Source of the DNA: Knufia peltigerae
Taxonomy: Eukaryota; Ascomycota; Eurotiomycetes; Chaetothyriales; Trichomeriaceae
DNA length: 64,000 nt
Direction: 5' to 3'
Assembly (NCBI GenBank): GCA_030247855.1
Contig: JAPDRN010000126.1
Location: 1 to 64,000, forward strand
In this document: in pieces, positions 34,765-46,363 of the stretch
How the letters are laid out: every line of letters starts with the position of its first letter
How positions within the stretch are numbered: the stretch's first letter is position 1
Translations under genes and position numbers: made by a program
The notes under the pieces: generated by a model
What the model was told of the DNA's origin: nothing
The model's input: only the letters and a program-made list of their open reading frames with translations
The model's database searches: none

Positions 34765-35650
34765 CTTGATATTCACTGGCACTGGTGTGGTTGATATGTA
34801 AAGCAGAAGCGAAGATAAACTCGTCGTTCAACGATGTCCTGATAAAAAAAGGTCTGGCCTGCGGCCCGTCGGTGCACGGCGAATTCGTGGTGCGCGGCGA
34901 GATGCCAAGATATATCACGTGAGTGAACTTTTTGTGCTTGCAGAAAATCTGGGTGACTCCTTAGACTTCGATTCCTTAAGAGTCACCACAGCAGAAATTC
35001 TGCCTATAACCAGAATCAAATATTGCGATATCTTACCAATGTGATATTCAATGGGAGTACGAAGTCATGCCAGGGTCTATACCTCCTTTGCAAACCATCA
35101 CTCTTTACGTAATCACCTACGGAGGTAGAGACGCAGCGCTTGATGTTATTGCTTAACAAACACAAGATGTTAGTAGTCATACAAGGGCCCAGATTCTTCA
35201 AATGCCATGTCGAACTTGAACACCTGCTCGATTCCTACGAGGTTCAGACGTCTGTACACATCATGAATGTCTCTGACCATCTTCTGGTCACCAATGCAGT
35301 ACAGTGCACCAATTTGGCTTTGCTTGAAGAATCATGAGGGCCCGAAATCCCAAATTCATGAATAGCCCAATCCTCCATCAGCGTAAACCTCCTTCGTAGC
35401 TCGTTTTATAACGTAGATCTCACATAGATCGCTGCGCGCGATCACTGGAGCATCGTTATGCTTCTAAATCCTATGCCCACCGAGAATGGTCATGGAAGTC
35501 TCATAGGCTATGCTAGCCTCTAATGGGTGATCGAGTCCTCCATTTGCCACCCTGTTATTATGTTAAAACCGCTTTGAAGGTTGAGTTTGCTTTGGCATGT
35601 TCTGGCTTTAGTAGGACGCGCGCGTTCGCAGAACTTTGTTGCTTGGCTTT
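34765..35650. other. Intergenic
   Basis: Promoter of eIF3c's opposite-side neighbour space: lies between the eIF3c start and the YAK1 stop, both on the minus strand. No gene recognised. Confidence 0.5.
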
Positions 35651-38142
35651 TCAATGCCACTGATTCATTGCGCCATCTTCCAAAGTGCGGATAAAGTCGC
35701 GATTCCTTTGATTACGGCTGCCACGTCTTCGAGCAGTCGATGGAGAATCAACGTAACCGTCCGCTGGCGGTGGGTAATAAGCAGGGCTGGGTTGAAGTCT
35801 GATGGGCTGGTTAGGATCCAAATGACTAGCTACCCTCTGGATCGTCGGTGGAATTCCAGCTTGTTGCTGGTCCATAGTTGACGCTCGTTGCCTTCCAGCT
35901 CTCTGTGTAGCCTGTGCATACAAGCTTTGCTGGTGATTGTAATGGCTCGGGTTAATCTGAGGAGTCTGTTGTGGCATCATGCCCATTTGTGGTGCATAGT
36001 TCGCAGAGTGAGTCGGATACGGTGGGGGAGCAGCTTGTTGGTGTGCAGGATACATGGTGTTGTACATTGGCGGCGCTTGTGACGGAGGGTAGGGGCTCAT
36101 TTGCATGGCGTATGCATTCTGGGCGGCTGTTTGGGCCTGAACTTGGGCCTGGGCGGCCTGGGCTTGAGCTTGAGCCTGCGCAGCTTGAGCAGCTCTTTGT
36201 TTGCTCAGAGCTTCAGCTTGCTGCTGTTGCTGCACTCCCGGAGAAATGGGTTTGCTTGCGGGAGATTTCAGGTTCATTGGAGGTACAAAAGGCTGCGTGA
36301 ACTTCTGCTGCGTAATAAATGGATGCATCTTCGCTTGTTGGGGCGACCATCGTTCGAGAGGATTGGTTGTCAGTAAACCCCGAACAAAATCAATGAAAGC
36401 AACCCGATTGTTCATTTCTGTTGAGAATGTCAGCACCGAAAAGCGCAATTCGAACGTTTCTACTCACCTCTCTCAATCTCAGCAGGCTTCATATTCTTCC
36501 TAGGCATCGAATAGCTGCGAATGATCTCGGGCAAAGTAGTCGCTTGGAAATACTTTTTACTCGGTTGCTCTTTGACATTGTGCTCGCGGGAGTACTGTTC
36601 CATACTTTTCAGTCGATATGTTCGACGGCCAAATTCGTCTGCAGTTTTCTCAAAGAACTCGCCAGACTGCTTCCCCATCTCCAGCATCCATGTTGGCGGC
36701 ATACCCAGCATTTCGACAATTCTGGAGACTTGGTTGTATTCAGACGAACCCGGAAAGAGCGGAAGCCCCAAAAACAATTCCACCACGATACAGCCGAGTG
36801 ACCACATGTCAATGGCACAAGAGTACGGCAGGCCCAGGAGCACTTCCGGGGAACGATAGAACCGGGACTGGATATAAGTGTAAACGGTTTGTCTTTCATC
36901 GCAAGCTGAACCGAAGTCAATGATCTTGATGATCGGACTTTCGAGATTCTTCAACAGGATGTTTTCCGGTTTGAGATCGCAATGTATCAGACGCGCTTTG
37001 TTCAGCAGGGTGAGTCCGTTCAGCAATTGTTGAGCGAAAACACGGACGAGAGTTGTACTGAGGCCTCGGAATTGGTTCTGTTTGATAAGCTCGTACAGAT
37101 TGACACTGAGCAGTTCAAAGACAAGACACAGATGTTGTCGATGGATGAATGTGTCTTTCAGCCTCAAGAGGTGATGATCATCATTCTTGTCCAGTTTCTG
37201 GTTCAGCAGATCCAGGACTGATACTTCCATCATACTCTGATTGAAGTAAGCCGTGCGATTTTTGATAACTTTTACCGCGACCACTTCTTGGGTCCTCAGA
37301 TTCTGGCACTTGACGACCTGCCCAAAGGTACCCTGTCCCAGCACATCAAGGATCAGGTAGCGGTTCTTGTGGCCTGCTTCTTCACTACCGAGAATGTCGT
37401 TAACGTAGAGAATGTAATCGCTGTCGTCGTTATCGTAGCCATCGTTCTTGGTTCCCTTGCTAGGCTTGGTTAGCACCCGCCTAGGATTTCTTGATGACTC
37501 GTATTTGAAGCTAGGATTACATATCCTGTAGGTGGCTGGCAGATATGTAGTGAGAGCTTGTAGCGGGCTGATGAAGCCACCTTCTGGATTTGCCCTGCGA
37601 TAAAGAGGCTGCGTATTGACTCTCGGTGTGAAGTCCTGCATAGTCTTGACCTTTTTAAACCTAGGAACCGGCCCAGGTCCTTGAGAGGGTTGCCTCGATG
37701 GCGGGGCAGGTCTCGTCGCACCAGTAGACAGAGGATAGTACGACTCGGGGCTCAGCTCAGCATTTTGTAGCGCAGACGCGTAGTTGGAGGGGTATCTCGT
37801 AGGGGTTGGAGGTTCAGGGTAGCGGTCCGAGTTGTAGCTGCTTTGGCGTGTCGGTGACTGTCGTGATGATTGTGGCTGGCCAAGATAGGAGAAGTTGCCA
37901 GGATTTGGCATTTTCGGGCTCGCAGGGTATGCGGCTCCCGTAGGTTGAACATTCATAGGAGAATATCTCTGCGCAGCAGAGGAGATTTCAGGGAGGAATT
38001 GGGCTGAAAGCCTGTGTTGATGTGCAGGACGCGGAGGATATTTCGCTCGATTGTAGGGATCGGCATCTTCCATCGGAACATCAACTTCACCATTGTGTTC
38101 GTAGGGTTGCGATTGCGTCGCTGGTGTGTTGTTCAGAGACAT
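35651..38142 (-). CDS. yak1: Dual-specificity (DYRK-family) protein kinase Yak1
   Basis: Two exons: 38142-36468 and 36417-35651; 813 residues. A disordered N-terminus of about 250 residues precedes the Yak1-specific entry segment SDYILYVNDILG. The kinase domain runs from RYLILDVLGQGTFGQVVKC (residue 261) with the ATP lysine in VAVKVI, the catalytic loop HCDLKPEN (387-394), DFG (409-411) and the DYRK activation loop YTYIQSRFYRSPEV, whose second tyrosine is autophosphorylated. Lobe C ends after the intron with FVRGLLTTNPLERWSPQQA and PFITQQKF. A Gln/Ala/Pro-rich tail follows. Yak1 acts downstream of PKA/TOR in growth arrest and stress. Confidence 0.96.
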
Positions 38143-39116
38143 GGCTGCTTTGTCTTCCAGCCACTCTTGCGAGGGGCACTATCTCAGCCTGCCAACGATC
38201 CAACTTGTGCGAGGGTAGACCGCGTCCCGGATGACACAAGGCCAGAAGGTGCTTCTAGAGCATAAGAAAGTGGACTCAGTTGTCGAGAGCAGTCTCACTC
38301 ATCAGTTGAGGGCCGTTCAAAAGGCAGGATAGGAAAAGGCAGATCGAAGTTCAGGTGATTGCCAGCACGGTCGAGGGCAACAGTAAATGGTGAGTTTCGT
38401 AAGCGCAATCGGCGGTGACTGAGAGATCCGTGCTAGAAGTCGACGCATGGTCAGAGTCAGTCAGAGGCTCAACAAGAAGCCATGGTGACCTTGGTTGACT
38501 TCGTTCGGAGCTCTCATGGAATTGAGGGAGGCTGAGGGTGGAGGGCGCAGTTTTAGTTCAGATTCGTGGCCGAGGAGGATTAGATTGTGGTTCAAGAAGA
38601 CATGCAACCAGCGGTGGAGACGTTGGGCTGGCTTAGGATGGTTGAACACGGCTCAGGAACAGCGGGCGGACAAACAGAGGACCGTGGTGACCAAGAAAAC
38701 AGAAGAGGAGTCTTGAAATTTATACAGTCACAGCACGGCAAGACAGCGCAGCACGGTGATGTTTCTAGTGGGAGTTTGAAGCGCCTGCGACTTTTTGACC
38801 ACCTTGTTGCGTTGTTCCTTTATTGCTGCTTTGGAGGTTGCTGATTAGGTATTGTTGTTATTATTATTATTATTATCCGTACCGAGAGGACTAGTACTCG
38901 TACTGGCACCACCCATTACGAGTACGAAGCAGGCCTAGCAAAGGGCTGGTTGAGCTCTTGCAACCAAGACAAATGGCGCCGCTTTTACTCCGCACCAAGC
39001 GCTCTCCTCCAGAGCGATAATGGATCATTTAATTATAGGAAACAAAGGTACGGATACTGCAACTCTTTACTATCTAGTCGTACATCTTTGTATGTGCTAT
39101 TTGCCCGGCGGCCGTG
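38143..39116. other. Intergenic with (TTA)n tract
   Basis: 5' flank and probable leader of YAK1, then the 3' flank of a transcription factor gene. Contains a TTA/GTT microsatellite at about 38851-38877 and the inverted words GTACTCGTAC near 38,890-38,925. This is the left border of the putative metabolic cluster. Confidence 0.6.
38851..38877 (+). repeat. (TTA)n microsatellite
   Basis: ATT GTT GTT followed by seven TTA/ATT units in the YAK1 upstream region. Confidence 0.8.
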
Positions 39117-40885
39117 TCAACTCTGCATAAGTCTGTCCAAGGTTCTAATCATTTCGATGCTGCAAGGCCAGTGATAGCCTGCAATCTCCTTGCTGAACAG
39201 ACCCAGAACTCTCAATGTCCCATATTGCGAAGCAGGGACAGGTTCGGTGCGCAGCCTCTGCCACACCACCAATGCAGACAAAAATACAATCACTGGCAAC
39301 CAGACAGACAATCTGCTCTCGGGAGGTATTTTGTGGCAACAATCTAGCACCTGCCAAGCGAGCGCCGCAGCTTTGTCCAAGACTTGGAAAGGTTCTGAGG
39401 GGCGGAAGCCTTGGCTGTTCGATTGTGTCTCGCCGTAGCTTGCCATCTGTGGCAATTTCCAGGTGTCGGGACAGATGAGCTGTAATTTGCAAAACAAGTG
39501 CAGAGCAAGTATATCGTTGCTAACATGTGACTCGAAGAGGCGCTCCCATCGTGAGAGTCCAGCCGTCATGGCCTCGTTGAGCCGAGAGAATTCGGAAGAT
39601 GCTGACAATGGGGTGAAAGGACTCCGGGGCTTCAAGCCGGTGTGCCCTGATGGCCCGTTGCCAATGAAGGACGTCAACTGGAGAGATCGTTGCGCATAGA
39701 CGATATCACTGAGGAGAGCCGTGAGCAACAGGAGAGCATCCTCTCCGTTGCGTACATCTTGTGGGATCTTATCTCCATGTAACAGACAATGGTAAACGGT
39801 GTGAAATTGACGGCTCGAACCAGGCATCTTGATAAAAAGCTCACGGGTTGAAAAGTTTGCGGCCAATCCACAGTGAGTGGCTTGCAGGGTGTCAATCAGG
39901 AACATGTAGCTAACGAGTGCACTGCATAACTCTCAGCCAAGATGAATCATGGATCAGCTTGGATGCACCAACCTTCTCATGCACATGTCCTTGTTCGATA
40001 GTTCGCTGGACGAGAACAGCGGTGAACACTCGTCGGTCAGGTGTAAGCGCCTCGAGATCTGCACGTTTTGGTCAGAACACATCTCTTCAGATGAGGAGTC
40101 GGCCGTTGGATCGACGCACAGTGACTGCATTACACAGGATGGTGGAGGCCTTCCGCCAATTGTCCCAACCTACTGACATCTGCCCATATGTAGCCAGGAA
40201 TGAGGCCTATGCAAGAAGAATCAGCCATTTTCCAAAGGAATCTCGGTCGGTATTACTTACTGCTACTACTGCTTCCACGAGTCGTGCTTCTCGATTATCG
40301 ACCTCCAGCATAACCGACCATAGATTGACACCAGCAACAAAGAGGCCGGAGGATCTATCCATTGGGCTCATCTCACTTCCTATCGCGTACGGACTTGATT
40401 CCTCTGGGGATGACGTTGCGGATGACAAACACGAGATTGCGAGTTGAAGATACGGTGGTAGAGCAGACATGGGAGAATTTAGTAGATCTACATTGTCGAT
40501 GAAGATATGTTGTTTAAATGTTGTCAGAAAATCTGCCTGTAAGCGCACCAGCTCATGCTCAGGCGGGTAGACTGGATGTTCTGATAGTAATATCATAGGG
40601 TAGTTATATGCGTGGACGTCCTTTCATGTACATCTCAGCCTCTGAAGTCTGTTGAGAATCTTCACTTACCGGTGAATGATCCACTGAGCTGTCTTCGGCA
40701 GAGTCTGACACAATCGAGCCATCGTCGTCAAAGCCTTCACTATGAAGCAGGGCAACTCGGAAACGCTCGAGGAATGTTGCTTCGAGGTTCTCATTGGCTT
40801 CGTGTACATCCCATCGAGTTGGGTCACGCTCGCCTGGCCACTGCCTCGGGTTGAGTGATCTTGGGTATCTTTGCGCTGGCTGCAT
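39117..40885 (-). CDS. Fungal-specific transcription factor domain protein lacking a visible DNA-binding domain
   Basis: Five exons: 40885-40670, 40620-40261, 40206-40120, 40058-39973 and 39921-39117; 517 residues. The last junction has two possible acceptors (39922 or a TTAG further on); I chose the one that leaves a 51 bp intron with a branch-like CTGAG. The fungal_trans region is evident: HPVYPPEHELVRLQADFL, IFIDNVDLLNSPMSAL, LWSVMLEVDNREARLVEAVV, WRKASTILCNAVT, ISRRLHLTD and MFLIDTLQATHC. This is the domain version normally found behind C2H2 fingers with or without a zinc cluster, yet the first 70 residues contain no paired cysteines. It is divergent, with only 297 bp between starts, from a regulator that does have zinc domains. 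Confidence 0.8.
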
Positions 40886-41182
40886 TGTCAGCTCTACCAG
40901 TCCTCGTGTTCAATGGAGAGAGCATCCTATCATCGCACCCATTTGCTGCTCATAAGGTGCTAACTATCAATAAGGTATGGCCACGGAATTGAGAAATTTG
41001 CCTTTGACCCCGGATACCCCAGGAGGGTTGTGGTTGTGGTTGCGGCTGGGGATCTAGATCTGCCCACATCCCACATTGCAATAAAGCCTGACATGGACCC
41101 CATTCAGGTCCGAGACTACAAATTCTTCATTTTCTCGTCTCTAATACGAGATTCCGGTACCGAAAAAAGCCATGATATTATA
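40886..41182. promoter_or_regulatory. Compact divergent promoter of two regulators
   Basis: 297 bp between the start codons of the two transcription factor genes. Any element here would act on both. No zinc-finger exon for the minus-strand gene is seen in it. Confidence 0.55.
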
Positions 41183-43769
41183 ATGATGAGCGCCAGGAAA
41201 GACAAGAAGGTACGCTTACAAGTGGCTTTCAAGGCCAGGACCCTCCTCCGTTGTCCCCAGTTTCCTCTCAACCAAACGGAATGATGACTATGGTCAGTGT
41301 GACATTTGTTCCCGGTGCTTCGCCCGGTCCGAACACTTGGTAAGGCATCGCCGGACACGTGAGAGCCCTCATCTAGCCAATCTGCTATCATCATGCTGAG
41401 CAAGTAGATACCAAAGAAAAACCATACCCTTGCCCCCATTGTGGCCGCGCCTTTCAGCGGTGCGATGCCAGAGATGTTCATGTCAAGAAATGTTACGCAA
41501 GTCCGGACAACGATCTGGACAATAGTGACCGCAAGCGTGTTCGCATCGCCTGCGGAACTTGTCGTCGGCGAAAATTGCGGTGCGATGCGACAGAGCCATG
41601 TGGTACCTGTCGAGCATCCAATTCTCATTGCGAGTATCATCCACCTACAGGATTCTCAGCAGTCGCCCTCGATTCGCCCTCTCGGTCTGACAGCACAAGA
41701 GGCGATGAGCTTCGTGGTCCAATGAATCTTGTTAATGCTCAGCTGAATGACAACTTGAGCTCAGCAACAAGCGAGAACCCTCCTGGCAGCACTTGTCTTA
41801 ACATCACCTCCATCATTGACCCCCTGCAGACTCTGAATGAGAGTTTACCTGTTCCCTGTCCCGACGCACTCCCTGACCTTCATGGAGCGGATGGTGACCA
41901 GTCTATCCGGACGGCCGATCTCCATCGCCATGACTTTTATCCGCTCCCGGATACTGCTCCTGGCGGCGTGGATGACTTTTGGCAGGTCCCTTTCATGGAA
42001 CGCTTCTCTACCTCTAGTGTTAATTCAAAGGACTGACTAGCTACAGAACAGTGAGTTCTGGTTTGACCAATCCGAACTTGACTGGAGCGAACAGCTCTTC
42101 GAACCAAATCCGCCAATGCTAGACTATGAGATGCCGTCTCCGCTGAACAATTTGACCGCCATGATGCAAGAATACTTTGATCGAAAGTCGCGGCCGTCAT
42201 CACCTTCTCCTGCTAGAGCTAGCAAAGTATGGTATTCGGCTCCACCACATATTGAAGACCATAACAGAGACATCATCAGAGTGTTTCACAATGTGTTTCG
42301 AAGGCATATTCCGAAGACATTTTCTCTCTTTGAAGATACAGCTATCACCAGTTCCAAAAATCAACCGGCATTCACGCTCGCTCTAGCTGCTATTGGGGGA
42401 CTGTTTTGCACGACCCCTGGTAGTGCACAAGTCGCGAAGTCAATGTATGATGATGCTCGGCGGATGGTCCTTTCAACTGTACGTTGACATTCTTACGGCG
42501 TTGTGGTCACTAATGCATGATAGGTTAACACTCAGAGCTGCTCAGACGATTTCTCTGCATGTCGATTGGATAAGTTTATCGTGGCGAAAACTGTATGTCT
42601 ATCGAATCATGACTTATGATCAATACTGACTTAGATTAGTTCGTCTTATTAGCTTTGTACGGTCTCTGCAGCGGTGACAAGAGGAGTTACGAGTTCCTGG
42701 AAGTATTCCACGGCAACCTCATCCATGTATGTTGTTTCGCCCCGGGAGTTCGAACCTACTTTCCGATTAACTACCGTTGCAGTCTGTCCAAGAGTATAGC
42801 AAAGCATGCCAATGGTCTCCTCAAACAGATGACATCGACAAGGATAATACCCGGTGGGTCATGATTCTTGTCATCGCTATATAATTTACATACTAACAGA
42901 GCCCATGAAGACTCCTTGAAGCTCTCCATATCCTCGACTGCTATCGAGTCATTATCATGCAGCGACCACCCTCTTTGGCACGAAAATACAGCGAGTCGTT
43001 CCTACGTACGCCCACAAATCGGAGTCGCATATCTAAGCTTCATAACGTGATAGCTGGCCTTGTGGGCGGTGGGCACACGGTCGACTTGGGCCCCAATACC
43101 ACCTTCGGCCTGACGAGCTTGGCGTCTCTGAGCTCTTTTGTGTGGCCTGCGACATACCCCCAGCAGAATGTTTACGGCACGGACAAATATCAGTCCGATG
43201 ATCTCTTCGTATGGAGAGCTGATTTCGCAGAGTTAGCCTGCGATACCTGGCTTCGGACGATCCACCGACCAGAAAACCTATCTCACTTGGTTGTGTACCA
43301 CATGATGGGTATTATACTACATTCGAATTTGACTGTTCTGCAGAACTTTGCTCACTCTGGGCCTGGATCGGCAGCACGAGACGCGGAAAGGGGATTGGCT
43401 GCAAGAGAGATCCATGCATGGACAAATGACAGGCATTATACAACTGCCCAGTGGCACGCAGAGAACATGATTGCCGGTATCGAAGCTGCCCTGACCGAGG
43501 CGGCAACCGCGAGACAGACTCAGCATTCTTCAGCTCGAACTTCGTCGCTACCCCTGGAGTTGCCAGGCTTAGTATTCGAAGCACCACACATCCCTTACGC
43601 TGTCTACTATGCCAGTCTGGTTCTTTGGTCTGGAGCTTTCACGGCACCGAACCTGGTCAAATCTGCCCTCCCAGCACGAGCCCAACTAGCAAGAGGCGAG
43701 CAGATCTTACTTGTACATAAAGTGCATATCGCCCAGCTCCTTGCGCGGCTTCTTAGTGGGATTCGCTAG
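41183..43769 (+). CDS. C2H2 plus Zn2Cys6 fungal transcription factor
   Basis: Nine exons: 41183-41209, 41298-41358, 41408-41985, 42041-42478, 42524-42592, 42640-42726, 42783-42853, 42900-42994, 43054-43769; phases close to 713 residues. The start is inferred: MMSARKDKK spliced to CDICSRCFARSEHLVRHRRTH gives a complete first finger. Finger 2 (CPHCGRAF...VHVKKC) ends in Cys instead of His. A zinc cluster follows, CGTCRRRKLRCDATEPCGTC..., with Cys spacing 2-6-5-2-6. The rest is the fungal_trans domain (MQEYFDRKSR, VFRRHIPKTFSLF, LLALYGLCSGDKRSYEFLEVFHG). The junctions at 41985/42041 (GTCCCT donor) and 42994/43054 are least certain. This is the likely pathway-specific regulator of the gene cluster to its right. 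Confidence 0.82.
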
Positions 43770-44026
43770 GTGGTGAGTGTGGCATAGCAAGATTCGATGA
43801 GTACTACCAGTTGGGAAGACGTTGAAATGATGGCGATGCTATTGGATCTATACGCATAGAATAGACATTCTCTACACGAAGCCTCTATGCCATTCTGTGA
43901 GATACAACTCGTGGACCAACCGCGATCTTCTCATGTCTTGACTCTCATCCTTGGTGATATCATTCCAGATCAAACCCCACCCCAGATATCATTCGCAGAT
44001 GGGGTTCATCCATCCATGGAGGTTGT

Positions 44027-44347
44027 TTACCCAGAGGCAGAAACATTGCCGATCAAGAAAATAGGTGGGTGATCAGAGAAGTTCTCCATGTCTGCCACAA
44101 GCTCGGCGGCAGTCTCACTTTTCATTGCCTTTTGGAATCCCTCGGCTGATTCCCAGGTCATGGTCGACGCAACGCTGTACTGTTTTGATCCATCTGGACC
44201 TGCGTCGAAAGTGACGACTTTCCATTCCAGAAGCCCATACTGCTTCCAATTCTTGGAGACCAGCTGCATATGGTTGTTGGTGTAATATTGTAAGTTGAAC
44301 TGGGCCTCGGCCGCCGCTGGGTAGGCGACCATCGTAAGGTAAGTCAT
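44027..44347 (-). CDS. EthD-domain small dimeric barrel protein
   Basis: Single exon, 106 residues, start MTYLTMVAYPAAAEAQFN. It has the EthD pattern of ferredoxin-like dimeric alpha/beta-barrel proteins: a first strand, YYTNNHMQLVSKNWKQYGLLEWKVVTF with the family's H-M-x-L region, QYSVASTMTWESAEGFQKAM, and a closing DHPPIFLIGNV strand. EthD proteins are about 100 residues and act as small dehydratases, cyclases or helper proteins in degradation and polyketide pathways; EthD itself is needed for ether-cleaving P450 activity in Rhodococcus. It shares a promoter region with an SDR on the plus strand. It is not closely similar to the other two EthD-type genes in this window. Confidence 0.85.
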   Translation of the reverse strand: MTYLTMVAYPAAAEAQFNLQYYTNNHMQLVSKNWKQYGLLEWKVVTFDAGPDGSKQYSVASTMTWESAEGFQKAMKSETAAELVADMENFSDHPPIFLIGNVSASG

Positions 44348-45077
44348 TTTCGCTATCGGTTGCAAGGTCTCAATGGGAGTCTATTGCCTAGTGCGTGCTA
44401 TAGCGTGGGAATTAGAGTTGAGGGTATGGAATGGTCAAGCACTTGTTTGATGATGTGGTCAACGTGGATTCTGTTCTGGGACAGGAGCAATTTGTATCAG
44501 GGGGTCTCCAGAAACATTCGCCGACTTAGCAATCCAGGTCGCACCTACGAGTCAACAGACTCCATATTCACCCGAGCTCTCGGCAAGAAATGGGAAATGT
44601 GGTGGTAGGCGAAGTGTCCACACTATACTGGGGCCTCCTTCTGGTTTACATTCCCCCAGACTGTGGATCGGACATCCCGCATATTCTGTCAGTTCTTCGC
44701 TTATCTCTCTCTACCCCCGGCACAGCACCCCATTGCTGACAGACTCCAGGTCAAGTCAATCGAGAGACTGCGGGACACAGACAGCAACAACAATCCTCAT
44801 GGGCACGAGGCTAATGAAGATGCTGTTCATCACTAAGCCCGCTCACTCGAAGTTGATGATCACCACACTCCCTCTTTGTCCCTACCGGCGACACTCTTCC
44901 CCCATGAATACCCCAGCCATAGCCGCATCGTCTTACTAGGGAGGTGTAGCACAACATTCGAATAACTTTCAATTTTACGAGGTCGTGCAGAGATAAATTG
45001 AAACTACCTTTTCCGAGCCGAGAAGCATTTCCAAGTCCAATATCATCGGCCAACTCTCACATCCTTGATCCCACAAC
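44348..45077. promoter_or_regulatory. Divergent promoter, EthD / SDR
   Basis: 730 bp between the starts of the EthD-type gene (minus) and an SDR (plus). Contains CCCCC runs at 44653-44657 and 44899-44903. No gene recognised. Confidence 0.5.
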
Positions 45078-45869
45078 ATGGCACTCACTTCCAAGATTAC
45101 ATCTGGACGAACGTGCCTAGTGACAGGAGGAGCAGGAGGTCTAGGCAAATCAATCGCCCTCGCTCTGCTAGAAGAAGGTGCAAAGGTGGTCGTCAGTGAC
45201 TTCAGCGAAAGCCTACTCGACTCCGTGGCGGCAGAATTCCAACCGAAAGAATCTGTCTTGTTACTGCCCGCAGACGTCGCGGACGCCGGGGCAGTTGAAT
45301 CTTTGATATCCAAGGCGGTCCACCACTTCGGACGGCTTGACGTCCTGGTCAATTGCGCCGGCATCTTCGATCGCTTCGAGCCGGTGGGGGACATCAACCA
45401 AGACCTTTGGTCCAAGGTACTCTCCGTCAACGTCACAGGACCTTATCTGTTGAGCAAGGCTGCCGTCAATCATTTCCTGAGTAGATCCGCCACGGACGCA
45501 TCGATCATCAATATAGGATCGTTGGCAAGTGAACACGGGTGGTGTGGAGGTGCGGCGTACACTACCAGCAAACACGCCATCAAAGGCCTCACCAAGTCCA
45601 CCGCTGCTTTTTACAGAAACAAGGGCATCAGGTGTAACTTGGTCATGCCGGGAGGGATGAACACGGACATTGTCGCGAATGTGGCCAATACCCAAGGTTT
45701 AGATCCAGAAGGTTCAAAGATGCTGGATGCCGTGGTGGAGGCTTTGGACACTCCCATCTCCGATACGAAGGAGGTGGCGAATTTGGTCGCTTTCCTGGCG
45801 TCTACCCGCTCATCTGCCTTGACTGGGGCCGTGATCAAGGCGGACCATGGTATAACAACGCTCATATAG
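45078..45869 (+). CDS. Classical short-chain dehydrogenase/reductase
   Basis: Single exon, 263 residues, the typical length of classical SDRs. Motifs: nucleotide-binding TGGAGGLGKS, a VVVSDFSES second strand whose aspartate favours NAD(H), NCAG (DVLVNCAGIF), the catalytic serine in IINIGSLASEHG, and Y-x-x-x-K in YTTSKHAIKG. A PGG motif follows (LVMPGGMNTDI), and a near-C-terminal ALTGAVIKADHG. It oxidises or reduces a small alcohol/ketone. The divergent EthD gene and the flanking P450 suggest a pathway role, but the substrate is unknown. Confidence 0.92.
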   Translation: MALTSKITSGRTCLVTGGAGGLGKSIALALLEEGAKVVVSDFSESLLDSVAAEFQPKESVLLLPADVADAGAVESLISKAVHHFGRLDVLVNCAGIFDRFEPVGDINQDLWSKVLSVNVTGPYLLSKAAVNHFLSRSATDASIINIGSLASEHGWCGGAAYTTSKHAIKGLTKSTAAFYRNKGIRCNLVMPGGMNTDIVANVANTQGLDPEGSKMLDAVVEALDTPISDTKEVANLVAFLASTRSSALTGAVIKADHGITTLI

Positions 45870-46363
45870 GACAAGACAAAGCTGACGACTCTTTCACACA
45901 TACCAAGAAATTGGACTGTAGGACACTCGAACCAAATAGAAAGCAAGTAAGCGCCCGTAGAAAAACTTGCTTAGGTGCTAGATGATGAATAACACCTACG
46001 AGGTTTCCAAGGGAAAAGGTCAAGTAAGTAAGGAAGTATGTATGTTCAATCGCTCAGAGCCGACAACCTCCTGCCTACCTCGAATTTTCTCGATGTGTTC
46101 GGTCGAGATATCTGCTACTACAAGACCGGCTAACAAGGACCGATACAGCATGCTGGGGATTTCCGTCTTGGATGAAAACATTCGAGTCATTCCAACTAGC
46201 CATTGAACATCATCATCTCTGGGGTTTTCACCTATCACATCATACTTGTTTCAGTTCTGCTCTTCTAGACTAATCCTCGACCAGACACCAAGTCAGCATG
46301 CTACCTCCATCTAACTCTTATGGTCGGTCAATTGTTTACATATTCCTTCCTCTACTATCATTG
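45870..46363. other. Intergenic, convergent 3' ends
   Basis: Between the plus-strand SDR and the minus-strand P450. No feature recognised. Confidence 0.5.

Noticed and set aside
39905..39980. Possible frameshift in the minus-strand regulator near the exon 4/5 junction
   Set aside because: All three frames are blocked locally, which first looked like a pseudogene lesion, but a normal 51 bp intron with a GT donor and ATGCAG acceptor restores the frame.
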